Part shown: piece by piece, positions 23,798-30,847 of the stretch
How the letters are laid out: each line of letters begins with the position of its first letter
Numbering within the stretch: the stretch's first letter is position 1
NCBI GenBank assembly: GCA_023957995.1
Contig: JAMLGK010000019.1
Span: 1 to 59,777 of the forward strand
DNA length: 59,777 bases
Origin: Microthrixaceae bacterium
Lineage (GTDB): Bacteria > Actinomycetota > Acidimicrobiia > Acidimicrobiales > Microtrichaceae
Direction of reading: 5' to 3'
The notes under the pieces: model-generated
Told to the model about the DNA's origin: nothing
Databases searched by the model: none
What the model saw: the letters and a program-made list of their open reading frames with translations, nothing else
Position numbers and translations under genes: made by a program

Positions 23798-24595
23798 ATG
23801 CTCGATATCGACAGAGTTCACCGCACCTACCGACCACCCAAGGGTGCTCTGCGCATCCTGATGCGCTCCGCGGTCAAACACGAGGTGACCGCTTTGCACG
23901 ATGTGTCGCTGCGCGCCGAACCGGGAACGATCCATGGCCTGGTGGGCCCCAACGGAGCCGGCAAGACCACCCTCATCCGGATCGTGTGCGGCCTGCTCAG
24001 CGCCGACAGCGGAGAGGTGTCGGTTGCGGGGATCGACCCTGCGAAGAACCGCCGTGGGATCGGAACGGTCCTGGGTCTGGTCCTGGCCGACGACCGCTCC
24101 CTCTACTGGCGTCTGACCGGACGACAGAACCTCGAGTTCCACGGCGCGCTGCACGGCCTCGGCCCGGCCGCAGCCAGTGCGCGCGCCTCGGCCCTGTTGG
24201 AACAGTTCCAGCTGGCCGATCGCGATCGGCTGGTGTTCGGGTACTCCACCGGCATGCGGGCCAAGCTGGGCATCGCCCGCGCCCTGGTCCACGAACCCGA
24301 GGTGCTGGTGCTCGACGAGCCCACGAGGAGTCTCGACCCGATAGCGGCCAGCGAGGTCTGTGAGATCCTCTCGGATCTCGCCAACGCAGGACACACCGTG
24401 GTGCTCTCCTCACACCGCCTGGACGAGCTCGAACGGCTGGCACACGACGTCTCGGTGATCATCGGTGGCCAACTTCGCTACAGCGGTTCGATGGAGGCCC
24501 TGAGGACCGAGGGCTCCACGGTGGCATCGGCGCTGGAGGACATGCTGATGGAGGACCGTCGGCGGATCGCCCGTGAGCAGGGGCTCGACCTGTGA
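23798..24595 (+). CDS. ABC exporter ATPase subunit
   Basis: 265 residues with Walker A GPNGAGKTT (50-58), signature YSTGMRAKLGIARAL, Walker B LVLDEPTRSLDP and the switch His in VLSSHR. CcmA/drug-exporter type. Its stop overlaps the GTG start of the permease (GTGA), so the two are translationally coupled. Position after the PqqD gene suggests export of the modified peptide. Confidence 0.93.
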   Translation: MLDIDRVHRTYRPPKGALRILMRSAVKHEVTALHDVSLRAEPGTIHGLVGPNGAGKTTLIRIVCGLLSADSGEVSVAGIDPAKNRRGIGTVLGLVLADDRSLYWRLTGRQNLEFHGALHGLGPAAASARASALLEQFQLADRDRLVFGYSTGMRAKLGIARALVHEPEVLVLDEPTRSLDPIAASEVCEILSDLANAGHTVVLSSHRLDELERLAHDVSVIIGGQLRYSGSMEALRTEGSTVASALEDMLMEDRRRIAREQGLDL

Positions 24596-25389
24596 GGATC
24601 ATCTCGGCGGTGTTCCGGCGCGACTGGTCGGTCGAGAAGACCTATCAGCTGCGACTGTTCCTGAGACTGTTCGACGTGGTGATCATCGCCACCGCGATCT
24701 ACTTCATGTCGCTGCTGGTGCAGGACCCCGAATCACTTTCGCAGTACAACGGCAACTACTTCGACTTCGCGCTCGTCGGGCTCGCGGTGACGAGCTTCGC
24801 CGGCGTCGGACTCATGTCGTTCGGCGAATCCCTCGGGCGCGAGCAGGCGACGGGAACGATCGATCTCCTGCTCGCATCGCCGGCGTCGATCCCGCAGCTG
24901 ATGGCGGGCATGTTCGCTCTTCCGTTCACTTTCGCCTGTGTGCAGATCGTGGGCCTGCTCGGAATCGGCGTGGGCCTGCTCGGCAGTGGGCTGTCGCTCA
25001 GCGGGCTGCTGATCTCGATACCGCTGCTGCTGATGACCACCGCAACATTCGCTGCAGTGGGAATCGTGATCGGCGGCATCATGCTCCTGGCCAAGCGCGG
25101 CGACCCGATCTCGACGCCGTTCTACCAGGCCAGCATGTTGCTGTCGGGGGTCATCATCCCCCTCGAACTGCTGCCGTTGCCGGTCCGCGTGGTGGGGTGG
25201 ATGCTCCCGGCCACCTGGGGAATCCGGGCGGTGCGGGAGGTCCTCCTGGCCGACGCTGGTTGGATGGATGTGGCTCCCGAAGCGCTGGTGCTGAGCGCAT
25301 TCGTGGTGGTGATGGTTCCGACCTCGGTGGTGATCTACCGGCGTTGCCTCAAGGTGGCCGTCCGCGAGGGCGTGCTCGGCAGCTACTGA
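24592..25389 (+). CDS. ABC-2 type exporter permease
   Basis: 265 residues, GTG start overlapping the ATPase stop. About six hydrophobic helices are visible (for example VVIIATAIYFMSLLV, FALVGLAVTSFAGVGLMSF, LLISIPLLLMTTATFAAVGIV split over the central region, and FVVVMVPTSVVIYRR at the end). The segment MLLSGVIIPLELLPLPVRVVGW is typical of ABC-2 permeases. It pairs with the ATPase as a homodimeric exporter. Confidence 0.92.
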   Translation: MRIISAVFRRDWSVEKTYQLRLFLRLFDVVIIATAIYFMSLLVQDPESLSQYNGNYFDFALVGLAVTSFAGVGLMSFGESLGREQATGTIDLLLASPASIPQLMAGMFALPFTFACVQIVGLLGIGVGLLGSGLSLSGLLISIPLLLMTTATFAAVGIVIGGIMLLAKRGDPISTPFYQASMLLSGVIIPLELLPLPVRVVGWMLPATWGIRAVREVLLADAGWMDVAPEALVLSAFVVVMVPTSVVIYRRCLKVAVREGVLGSY

Positions 25390-25403
25390 GGCCGTCGCGG
25401 CGC

Positions 25404-25602
25404 CGCCAGTAGTGCTGGCGACTCATCGGGCTGGGTCACACGACCCGATCCGCTTCAGATCGACATCAGGTTTCGGATCATCTGCACACGACACAGGTGC
25501 CGATCCCCGACGTGCAGGACCCTGTGACCAATCGATTCCGACCGGCCTGTTCGGAGCGCGGCCAGCAGGCCGGTCGGCGTCCACGTCCGCGGGAGCCCGC
25601 GG
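25404..25602. terminator. convergent intergenic region with strong hairpins
   Basis: The 217-bp gap between the permease and phosphatase genes holds CGCCAG/CTGGCG (25404-25420), a perfect 12-bp stem CCGACCGGCCTG (25538-25549 with 25566-25577, 16-nt loop) and CCGCGGG-AG-CCCGCGG (25587-25602). The 12-bp stem is the likeliest bidirectional terminator. No gene seen. Confidence 0.65.
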
Positions 25603-25606
25603 CTCC

Positions 25607-26254
25607 TCAGGGTTCCAGGTGCGAGACGTCGTTGAATCCGATCATCGCTCCGACGAGCCACCCCTCGGCGTCGAGCGAGCAACTGAGTCGGCTTATCGAG
25701 GCGTTGGAGAGCCGCATCCGCCAGGTGGCGGACTCGCCGACTCCGAGTGCACCTATCACCGCCGCCTTGATGGGCGAGACGTGGCTGCACACCACCAGGG
25801 TGCCCCCCGCTGCGCGATCAACCCAGTCGGCCATGGCGGCGTCCACCCTGACGCTGACATCCCTCAGCGTCTCGCCGCCGGGCGGGGCGAAGTCAGGGTC
25901 ACTGCGCCACCGGTGCCAGACGTCGCCGGGCAGGTCGGCGAGCAACCTGCCGTCCCAGTCGCCGTAGTCCATCTCGAGGAATCGCGGATCCAGTTCCACC
26001 TGTTCCTCGGACAACCCGCACGCCTGCGCCACCGAGGCGGCGGTGCGCACGCAGCGCACCAGTGGCGACGACACGATCCGTAGTGGGCCGGTGACACCAC
26101 GGGCCACGGCGCGACCCAGTTGGGCAGCCTGGATCTCGCCCGTTTCATCGAGGTCGGTGTCGTGTCGACCCGACAGGCGGGCCTGCGCATTCATCGCGGT
26201 ACGCCCGTGGCGCACCAGCAGGACCTCGGTCGGCCCGGCCCCCGAACTGCTCAC
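25607..26254 (-). CDS. histidine phosphatase superfamily protein (PGAM/CobC-like)
   Basis: 215 residues, GTG start. Phospho-His motif LLVRHGRTAMNAQARLSGR with catalytic RHG, a second Arg in SSPLVRCVRTA, acid in LEMDYGDWDGR, and the final catalytic His in VVCSHVSPIKAA. It hydrolyses phosphate esters of uncertain identity. The start overlaps the upstream stop (GTGA), so it is translationally coupled to the membrane protein gene. Confidence 0.88.
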   Translation of the reverse strand: MSSSGAGPTEVLLVRHGRTAMNAQARLSGRHDTDLDETGEIQAAQLGRAVARGVTGPLRIVSSPLVRCVRTAASVAQACGLSEEQVELDPRFLEMDYGDWDGRLLADLPGDVWHRWRSDPDFAPPGGETLRDVSVRVDAAMADWVDRAAGGTLVVCSHVSPIKAAVIGALGVGESATWRMRLSNASISRLSCSLDAEGWLVGAMIGFNDVSHLEP

Positions 26255-26748
26255 GAGCCGCTGCCCTCGGGCCCCACGATCGAACGGTCCAGCTGGCCGG
26301 TGCGCAGGAAGACCGAACGTCGATCAGGATCACTCAAGCCGAAGCGCCGATAGGCCCAGAGCGCCATGATGACTCCCAACAGCTCCAGCACCAGCGACCA
26401 CCAGCCCCTTGCCAGTTCGGGCGCCTCACCGGCGCCGAAGCTCGTCCCGAGGAACGGCCACCAGAAGGTCTCCGGCACCGTGAACCCGGCGTCGAGCACG
26501 AGATGCAGGTACATCCCGATCGGCAGACCGAGCCACCTGCGTCGCACCAGACGCCGATTGCGCGTCACGAGCATCACCACGATCAACACCAAGGTCGGGG
26601 CCAACAGTGCGTGGAGCGGACCCACGCCGAACGGCACCTCCAGCACGGGCAGGACGGCTCCGAGGGCGATCAATCGGTAGTCGAGCGCCGGCGTTCGGAA
26701 CACCACGAAGCTGATCACCACGGCGCCCGCGGCGAACCAGATCAGCAT
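26251..26748 (-). CDS. membrane protein, unknown (DUF457-like topology)
   Basis: 165 residues with about four transmembrane helices (LIWFAAGAVVISFVVF at the start, LLAPTLVLIVVMLV, LGLPIGMYLHLVLDAGF, WWSLVLELLGVIMALWAY). The GMYLHLVLDAGF segment with H and D resembles the metal-dependent-hydrolase-like DUF457/YdjM membrane family, but the match is weak. It is coupled to the phosphatase gene by GTGA overlap and lies 13 nt after the zinc-ribbon gene. Confidence 0.7.
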   Translation of the reverse strand: MLIWFAAGAVVISFVVFRTPALDYRLIALGAVLPVLEVPFGVGPLHALLAPTLVLIVVMLVTRNRRLVRRRWLGLPIGMYLHLVLDAGFTVPETFWWPFLGTSFGAGEAPELARGWWSLVLELLGVIMALWAYRRFGLSDPDRRSVFLRTGQLDRSIVGPEGSGS

Positions 26749-26761
26749 CCGGGATCAGGGC

Positions 26762-27475
26762 TCAACGAACGAGGATCCGACCGCATTCGGGACAGTTCAC
26801 CACCTGATCCTCAGGTGCCCGGCGAACCGCCTCGAGCTCCGCCGAGGGGATCTCCAGGTGGCATCCCTCGCACCTGGAACCATTGAGCCGCGCCGCCCCG
26901 GTTCCTCCGAGACCCCGGCGCAACATGACGTACTGCTCCACCACGTCGGGATCGAGCGGCTCCAACACCTCGGCCCGCCCGGATTCGACCTCACGGATCT
27001 CCCGGTCGATCTCGGACTCGGCCTCCGAGAGTCGGCGCTGAGCATCGTCGATCGAGGCCACCACAGCGTCGAGCCGCTCCCGGCACGACGAGAGTTCGGC
27101 TTCCAACGGCTCTGCTGTCTCCAGCAGCTCTATGGCTGAATCCTCCAGCGTGCGTTGGCGGGCCTTCAGCATCGCCAGGTCGGCCTGGTAGGCCTCCAGC
27201 TCCTTGGCCGCGGTGACGGTCCCTCCGTAGAGCATCCGCTCCACCTCGGCGGCCTTGGCCTCCACGCTGGTGGCTTCGTCCTCGGCTGCCTTCTCGGCGT
27301 GACGCACCTCGGAGAGCTGGGCGAAGATCGCATCCCGCTCCGATTCGGTTGCCGCTCGGGTCGCCTCTGACTCCACCAGCTCGGTCCGCTCCGGGAGCGT
27401 CTCGCGACGGTGTCTGAGTTGGTCCAGCGCCGTGTCGATCTCCTGCAGTGCCAGCAAGGCCTCTAGTGAACCCAC
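26762..27475 (-). CDS. coiled-coil protein with C-terminal C4 zinc ribbon
   Basis: 237 residues from GTG 27475, chosen because the conserved opening SLEALLALQEIDTALDQL starts there. Residues ~5-170 form a long two-strand coiled coil (ERTELVESEATRAATESE, LEAYQADLAMLKARQRTLE); the end has CEGCHLEIP and CPECGRIL, the zinc-binding CxxC pair. This is the widespread actinobacterial CT398/zf-RING_7 type, of unclear role. Confidence 0.88.
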   Translation of the reverse strand: MGSLEALLALQEIDTALDQLRHRRETLPERTELVESEATRAATESERDAIFAQLSEVRHAEKAAEDEATSVEAKAAEVERMLYGGTVTAAKELEAYQADLAMLKARQRTLEDSAIELLETAEPLEAELSSCRERLDAVVASIDDAQRRLSEAESEIDREIREVESGRAEVLEPLDPDVVEQYVMLRRGLGGTGAARLNGSRCEGCHLEIPSAELEAVRRAPEDQVVNCPECGRILVR

Positions 27476-27534
27476 AGCGCGGAGGCTACCCGCTCCGTTG
27501 GACCGCGAGAACCAGTGCAGAACCCGAGGTACCC

Positions 27535-29589
27535 CTAGTCCTCGTCGTCCTCGTCGCTGGATCGGCTCGTGCCACCCCAACCGTCGGGGAGCTTCTTGCC
27601 ACCCTTCACGTTGGGCGCGTCCGGGAAGTCGACCACCGGAGCGCCTTCGAGGTACTCAGCCATGAAGCGTTGCCAGACGACGCCGGCCGTGCGCCCACCC
27701 TGGGGATTGCTCCTCAGCCCGGTCGTCTGGTCCAGCGGGTCACCGATCCACACCGAGGTCGAGATCTCGGGTGTGAAGCCGACGAACCAGACACCGGTGT
27801 TGGCGTTGCCGCCGACCTCGACGGTGCCGGTCTTGCCCGCCGCCGGCCGACCACCGGGCAGGCGGCAACGGGTGCAGGTGCCGCCGGTGATGACACCCTC
27901 CATCGCCTGGATCGCCTGGTGGGAAGACTCGGGACGGATCACCTGTTCATTCGGTGGCTCGAACTCGAAGAGCACCTCGCCGTCTCGGTCGGTGACCTTC
28001 TCCACGAAGTGAACCGGATTCCGGCGACCGTCGTTCTCGATCGTCGCGTAGGCACCCGCCATGTCGAGGGGCGTGACCAACGCGTCACAACCGATGGTGA
28101 AGCACGGAGGCCTCACATGGTTGGGGTCGAGGGGGCCGGGGTCGATGCCGAGCTCGATGGCGGTATCGCGAACCGCGTCGTAGCCAACCGCCGACTGGAT
28201 CCGCATGAAGGCACAGTTGTTGGAGCTCTTCAGATGGCTGGACAGTGCCTGTTGTCCCTTGGTCGGGCAGTCCTTGGGGTACGAACGGCTCAACGGCGTC
28301 ACGCCCCAGAGCTTCTTCATCTTGGTCGGCGCCGGGTCGCCCGCCACCGTGTCGCGGATGGTGTAGCCCTGCTCGAGAGCTGCGACGAGGGTGAAGGGCT
28401 TGAAGGCCGACCCGGAGCTGAAGCCACCGTCTCCGGAACGTGCTCCACGCACAGGATCCCCGATCTCGATCGGGGTGCCGTTGATGTCGACCTCACCCAC
28501 GATCGCCCGCACGGCGCCTGTGGAGGGTTCGACCGCGGTCAATGCCACCGCTGTCTGTGGATCGCTGGAGGCGATCGGATTGTCCGCCGCGGCAGCTTCG
28601 GCAATCGCCTGTGCCCGGGAGTCGATCGTGCTCGTGATCCGCAGACCCCCGTTGAAGATGAGGTAGCGCCGCTGTTCGAGCGTCGGAGCCAGCCACTCCG
28701 CCTGGAGCAGTTCATCTCGGATCTTGCGTTCGACATAGCTCAGCGATGAGCTGTCGCGGGCCGCGGTCCGCCCGTAGGCCTGCGTCGGGAGCGGCAGGGC
28801 GTCGATGAAGTCGATTCCGGGTTCGTCGATGAGCCCCACGGCTTCCATCCGGCCCAGCGCAATCTTGCGTCGACTCTTCGCCAGCTCCGGATTGGTGATC
28901 GGGTCGTAGTTGGTGGGATTCCGGATGAGCGAGGCGAGCACCGCCGCCTCGGCGTAGTTGATCTCCGAGGCCGGCTTGTCGAAGTAGGTGCGCGAGGCGG
29001 CTTCCATTCCGTAGGCACCCTGCCCGAGATAGATCTGGTTGAGGTACTGCTGGAGGATGATGTCCTTGCACTGCTTCTTGGTTGCACCCTCGCCGCACAG
29101 CTGATCCTCGAGCTGGACCGCCAGGGAAGCCTCCTTCAACTTGCGCTGGATCGTCTGTTCGTTGCCGACCAGGTTCAGCTTCACCAGCTGCTGGGTGATG
29201 GTCGAGCCACCCTGCTCCACATCGCCCGAAGCCGAGTTGGCCTTGATCGCTCGCAGCACACTGCGAGCGGAAACGCCTTCGTGCTCGTAGAAGTCGGCGT
29301 CCTCCACCGCCAGAACCGTGTCGATGAGCTCCTGGGACATGTCTCCCAGCGGCACCACGATGCGGTTCTCCGTGCCTCGGAGGGTTCCCACCGGATTGCC
29401 CGCAGGATCGAGGATCGTGGAACCCTCGGGGAGCTTCGGGAGCTTGATGGAGCTCCGCGGGGTGAACGACACCGCCTCGCCCACCTCGGAGACCTCCGGT
29501 ATCACCTGTGAGGAGATGAGCCCGATCACGGCAACGCCCAGGACCGTGATCGCGACGAAGCGCAGGAAGAGGTTGAGAGCGCGGCGCAT
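27535..29589 (-). CDS. class A penicillin-binding protein (transglycosylase/transpeptidase)
   Basis: 684 residues. An N-terminal membrane anchor (LFLRFVAITVLGVAVIGLIS) is followed by the GT51 domain with EDADFYEHEG, GGSTITQQLVK and the KEASLAVQLE segment, then the transpeptidase domain with the nucleophile in SAFK, SNN (KSSNNCAF) and KTGT. It polymerises and cross-links peptidoglycan outside the membrane. The C-terminus is a short charged tail (SRSSDEDDED) without PASTA domains. The gene is apparently monocistronic. Confidence 0.93.
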   Translation of the reverse strand: MRRALNLFLRFVAITVLGVAVIGLISSQVIPEVSEVGEAVSFTPRSSIKLPKLPEGSTILDPAGNPVGTLRGTENRIVVPLGDMSQELIDTVLAVEDADFYEHEGVSARSVLRAIKANSASGDVEQGGSTITQQLVKLNLVGNEQTIQRKLKEASLAVQLEDQLCGEGATKKQCKDIILQQYLNQIYLGQGAYGMEAASRTYFDKPASEINYAEAAVLASLIRNPTNYDPITNPELAKSRRKIALGRMEAVGLIDEPGIDFIDALPLPTQAYGRTAARDSSSLSYVERKIRDELLQAEWLAPTLEQRRYLIFNGGLRITSTIDSRAQAIAEAAAADNPIASSDPQTAVALTAVEPSTGAVRAIVGEVDINGTPIEIGDPVRGARSGDGGFSSGSAFKPFTLVAALEQGYTIRDTVAGDPAPTKMKKLWGVTPLSRSYPKDCPTKGQQALSSHLKSSNNCAFMRIQSAVGYDAVRDTAIELGIDPGPLDPNHVRPPCFTIGCDALVTPLDMAGAYATIENDGRRNPVHFVEKVTDRDGEVLFEFEPPNEQVIRPESSHQAIQAMEGVITGGTCTRCRLPGGRPAAGKTGTVEVGGNANTGVWFVGFTPEISTSVWIGDPLDQTTGLRSNPQGGRTAGVVWQRFMAEYLEGAPVVDFPDAPNVKGGKKLPDGWGGTSRSSDEDDED

Positions 29590-29682
29590 GTATCCCTATC
29601 GGCGGAGTCGGACCTCCCTCAAGTTACCCAAGGCTCTGGAGCCCGAGTAGTCAGGGCGCTGGGTATCTTCCCGACCGGCGCC

Positions 29683-30801
29683 TCAGAACTCCTCGTCGAA
29701 GGCCACGTCGCCGTCGACTCCGACCTGGTAGGCCGAAACGGTCCGCTCGAAGAAGTTGGTGAGCTCCTGGACGTCCTGGAGCTCCATGAAGTGGAACGGG
29801 TTCTTCGAACCCCACTTCGGTGGCAGCCCGAGCACCGCCAGGCGCTGATCAGCGATGAACTGCAGGTACTCACGGGTGTCGCCGAGGCTCATCCCGGCAA
29901 TGCCCTCGGACAACAGGTCCTCCGCGAATGCGTATTCCACGTCAACCGCCTCGGAGATCATGTCGGTGACCCGCTCGGTGAGGTCGTCGTCGAAGAGGTC
30001 CGGTTCCTCGCGCCGCACCTGGTCGATCACCTCGAAGGCGAAGTTCATGTGGCACGACTCGTCGCGGAACACCCAGTTCGTGCCTGAGGCGAGCCCGTTC
30101 AGCAGACCCTTGGAGCGTAGGAAGTAGACGTAGGCGAAGGCAGCGAAGAAGAACAGGCCCTCGATGCAGGCGGCGAAGCAGATCAGGTTGAGCAGGAACT
30201 GCTTGCGGTCCTCGCGGGTACGCAGTTCATCGAGTGAGTTGATCGACTCGATCCAACGGAAGCAGAACTCGCCCTTGCGGGCGATCGAGGGAATGCTCTT
30301 GATCGCGTCGAAGGCCTGGCGCCGCTCGTCCTGATCGGGGATGTAGTTGTCGAGAAGGGTCAGGTAGAACTGGACGTGAAGTGCTTCTTCATACAGCTGG
30401 CGGCTGAGGTACATCCTCGCCTCGGGCGAGTTGATGTGCTTGTAGAGGTTGAGCACCAGGTTGTTCGAGACGATCGAGTCGCCGGTCGCGAAGAACGCCA
30501 CGAGACGGCTGATCAGGTGCTGCTCGGCCGGCAGCAACTTGCGCTGCAGGTCCACGATGTCGTCGGAGAAGTCGATCTCCTCGACTGTCCAGGTGTTGCG
30601 AATGGCGTCGCGGTACATGTCGTAGAACTGCGGGTAGCGCATCGGGCGCAGCGTGAGTCTGAATCCGGGATCCAACAGGTTGGCCGTGCCCGGCACGGCC
30701 TGCGTGCCGGTGCTCCCCTCCGCAGCGGGGTTGGTACCCAGCGGCTCCGGCGCGGTAGGTGCTTCGGCGTTGGTCAGGATGGCGTTCTCGGCAAGTGCCA
30801 T
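29683..30801 (-). CDS. nrdB: ribonucleotide reductase class Ia, beta subunit
   Basis: 372 residues from ATG 30801, which has a GAGGAGAG site. Di-iron/tyrosyl-radical protein: the ligand Asp in ATGDSIVSNN, EALHVQFY (Glu, His and, four residues after His, the radical Tyr), CIEG, and DESCHMNF (Glu, His). It supplies the radical to the alpha subunit encoded immediately upstream. It has about 50 more N-terminal residues (Ala/Pro/Thr-rich) than the core. Confidence 0.94.
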   Translation of the reverse strand: MALAENAILTNAEAPTAPEPLGTNPAAEGSTGTQAVPGTANLLDPGFRLTLRPMRYPQFYDMYRDAIRNTWTVEEIDFSDDIVDLQRKLLPAEQHLISRLVAFFATGDSIVSNNLVLNLYKHINSPEARMYLSRQLYEEALHVQFYLTLLDNYIPDQDERRQAFDAIKSIPSIARKGEFCFRWIESINSLDELRTREDRKQFLLNLICFAACIEGLFFFAAFAYVYFLRSKGLLNGLASGTNWVFRDESCHMNFAFEVIDQVRREEPDLFDDDLTERVTDMISEAVDVEYAFAEDLLSEGIAGMSLGDTREYLQFIADQRLAVLGLPPKWGSKNPFHFMELQDVQELTNFFERTVSAYQVGVDGDVAFDEEF

Positions 30802-30847
30802 GGTCTCTCTCCTCAGGGTTCTTCGGTCGTTCGGATCGTGCCGGTGC

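Noticed and set aside
20553..25389. classical lasso-peptide cluster
   Set aside because: Leader and PqqD fit, but no asparagine-synthetase-like cyclase or transglutaminase-like protease is encoded and the core has no Asp/Glu for the ring.
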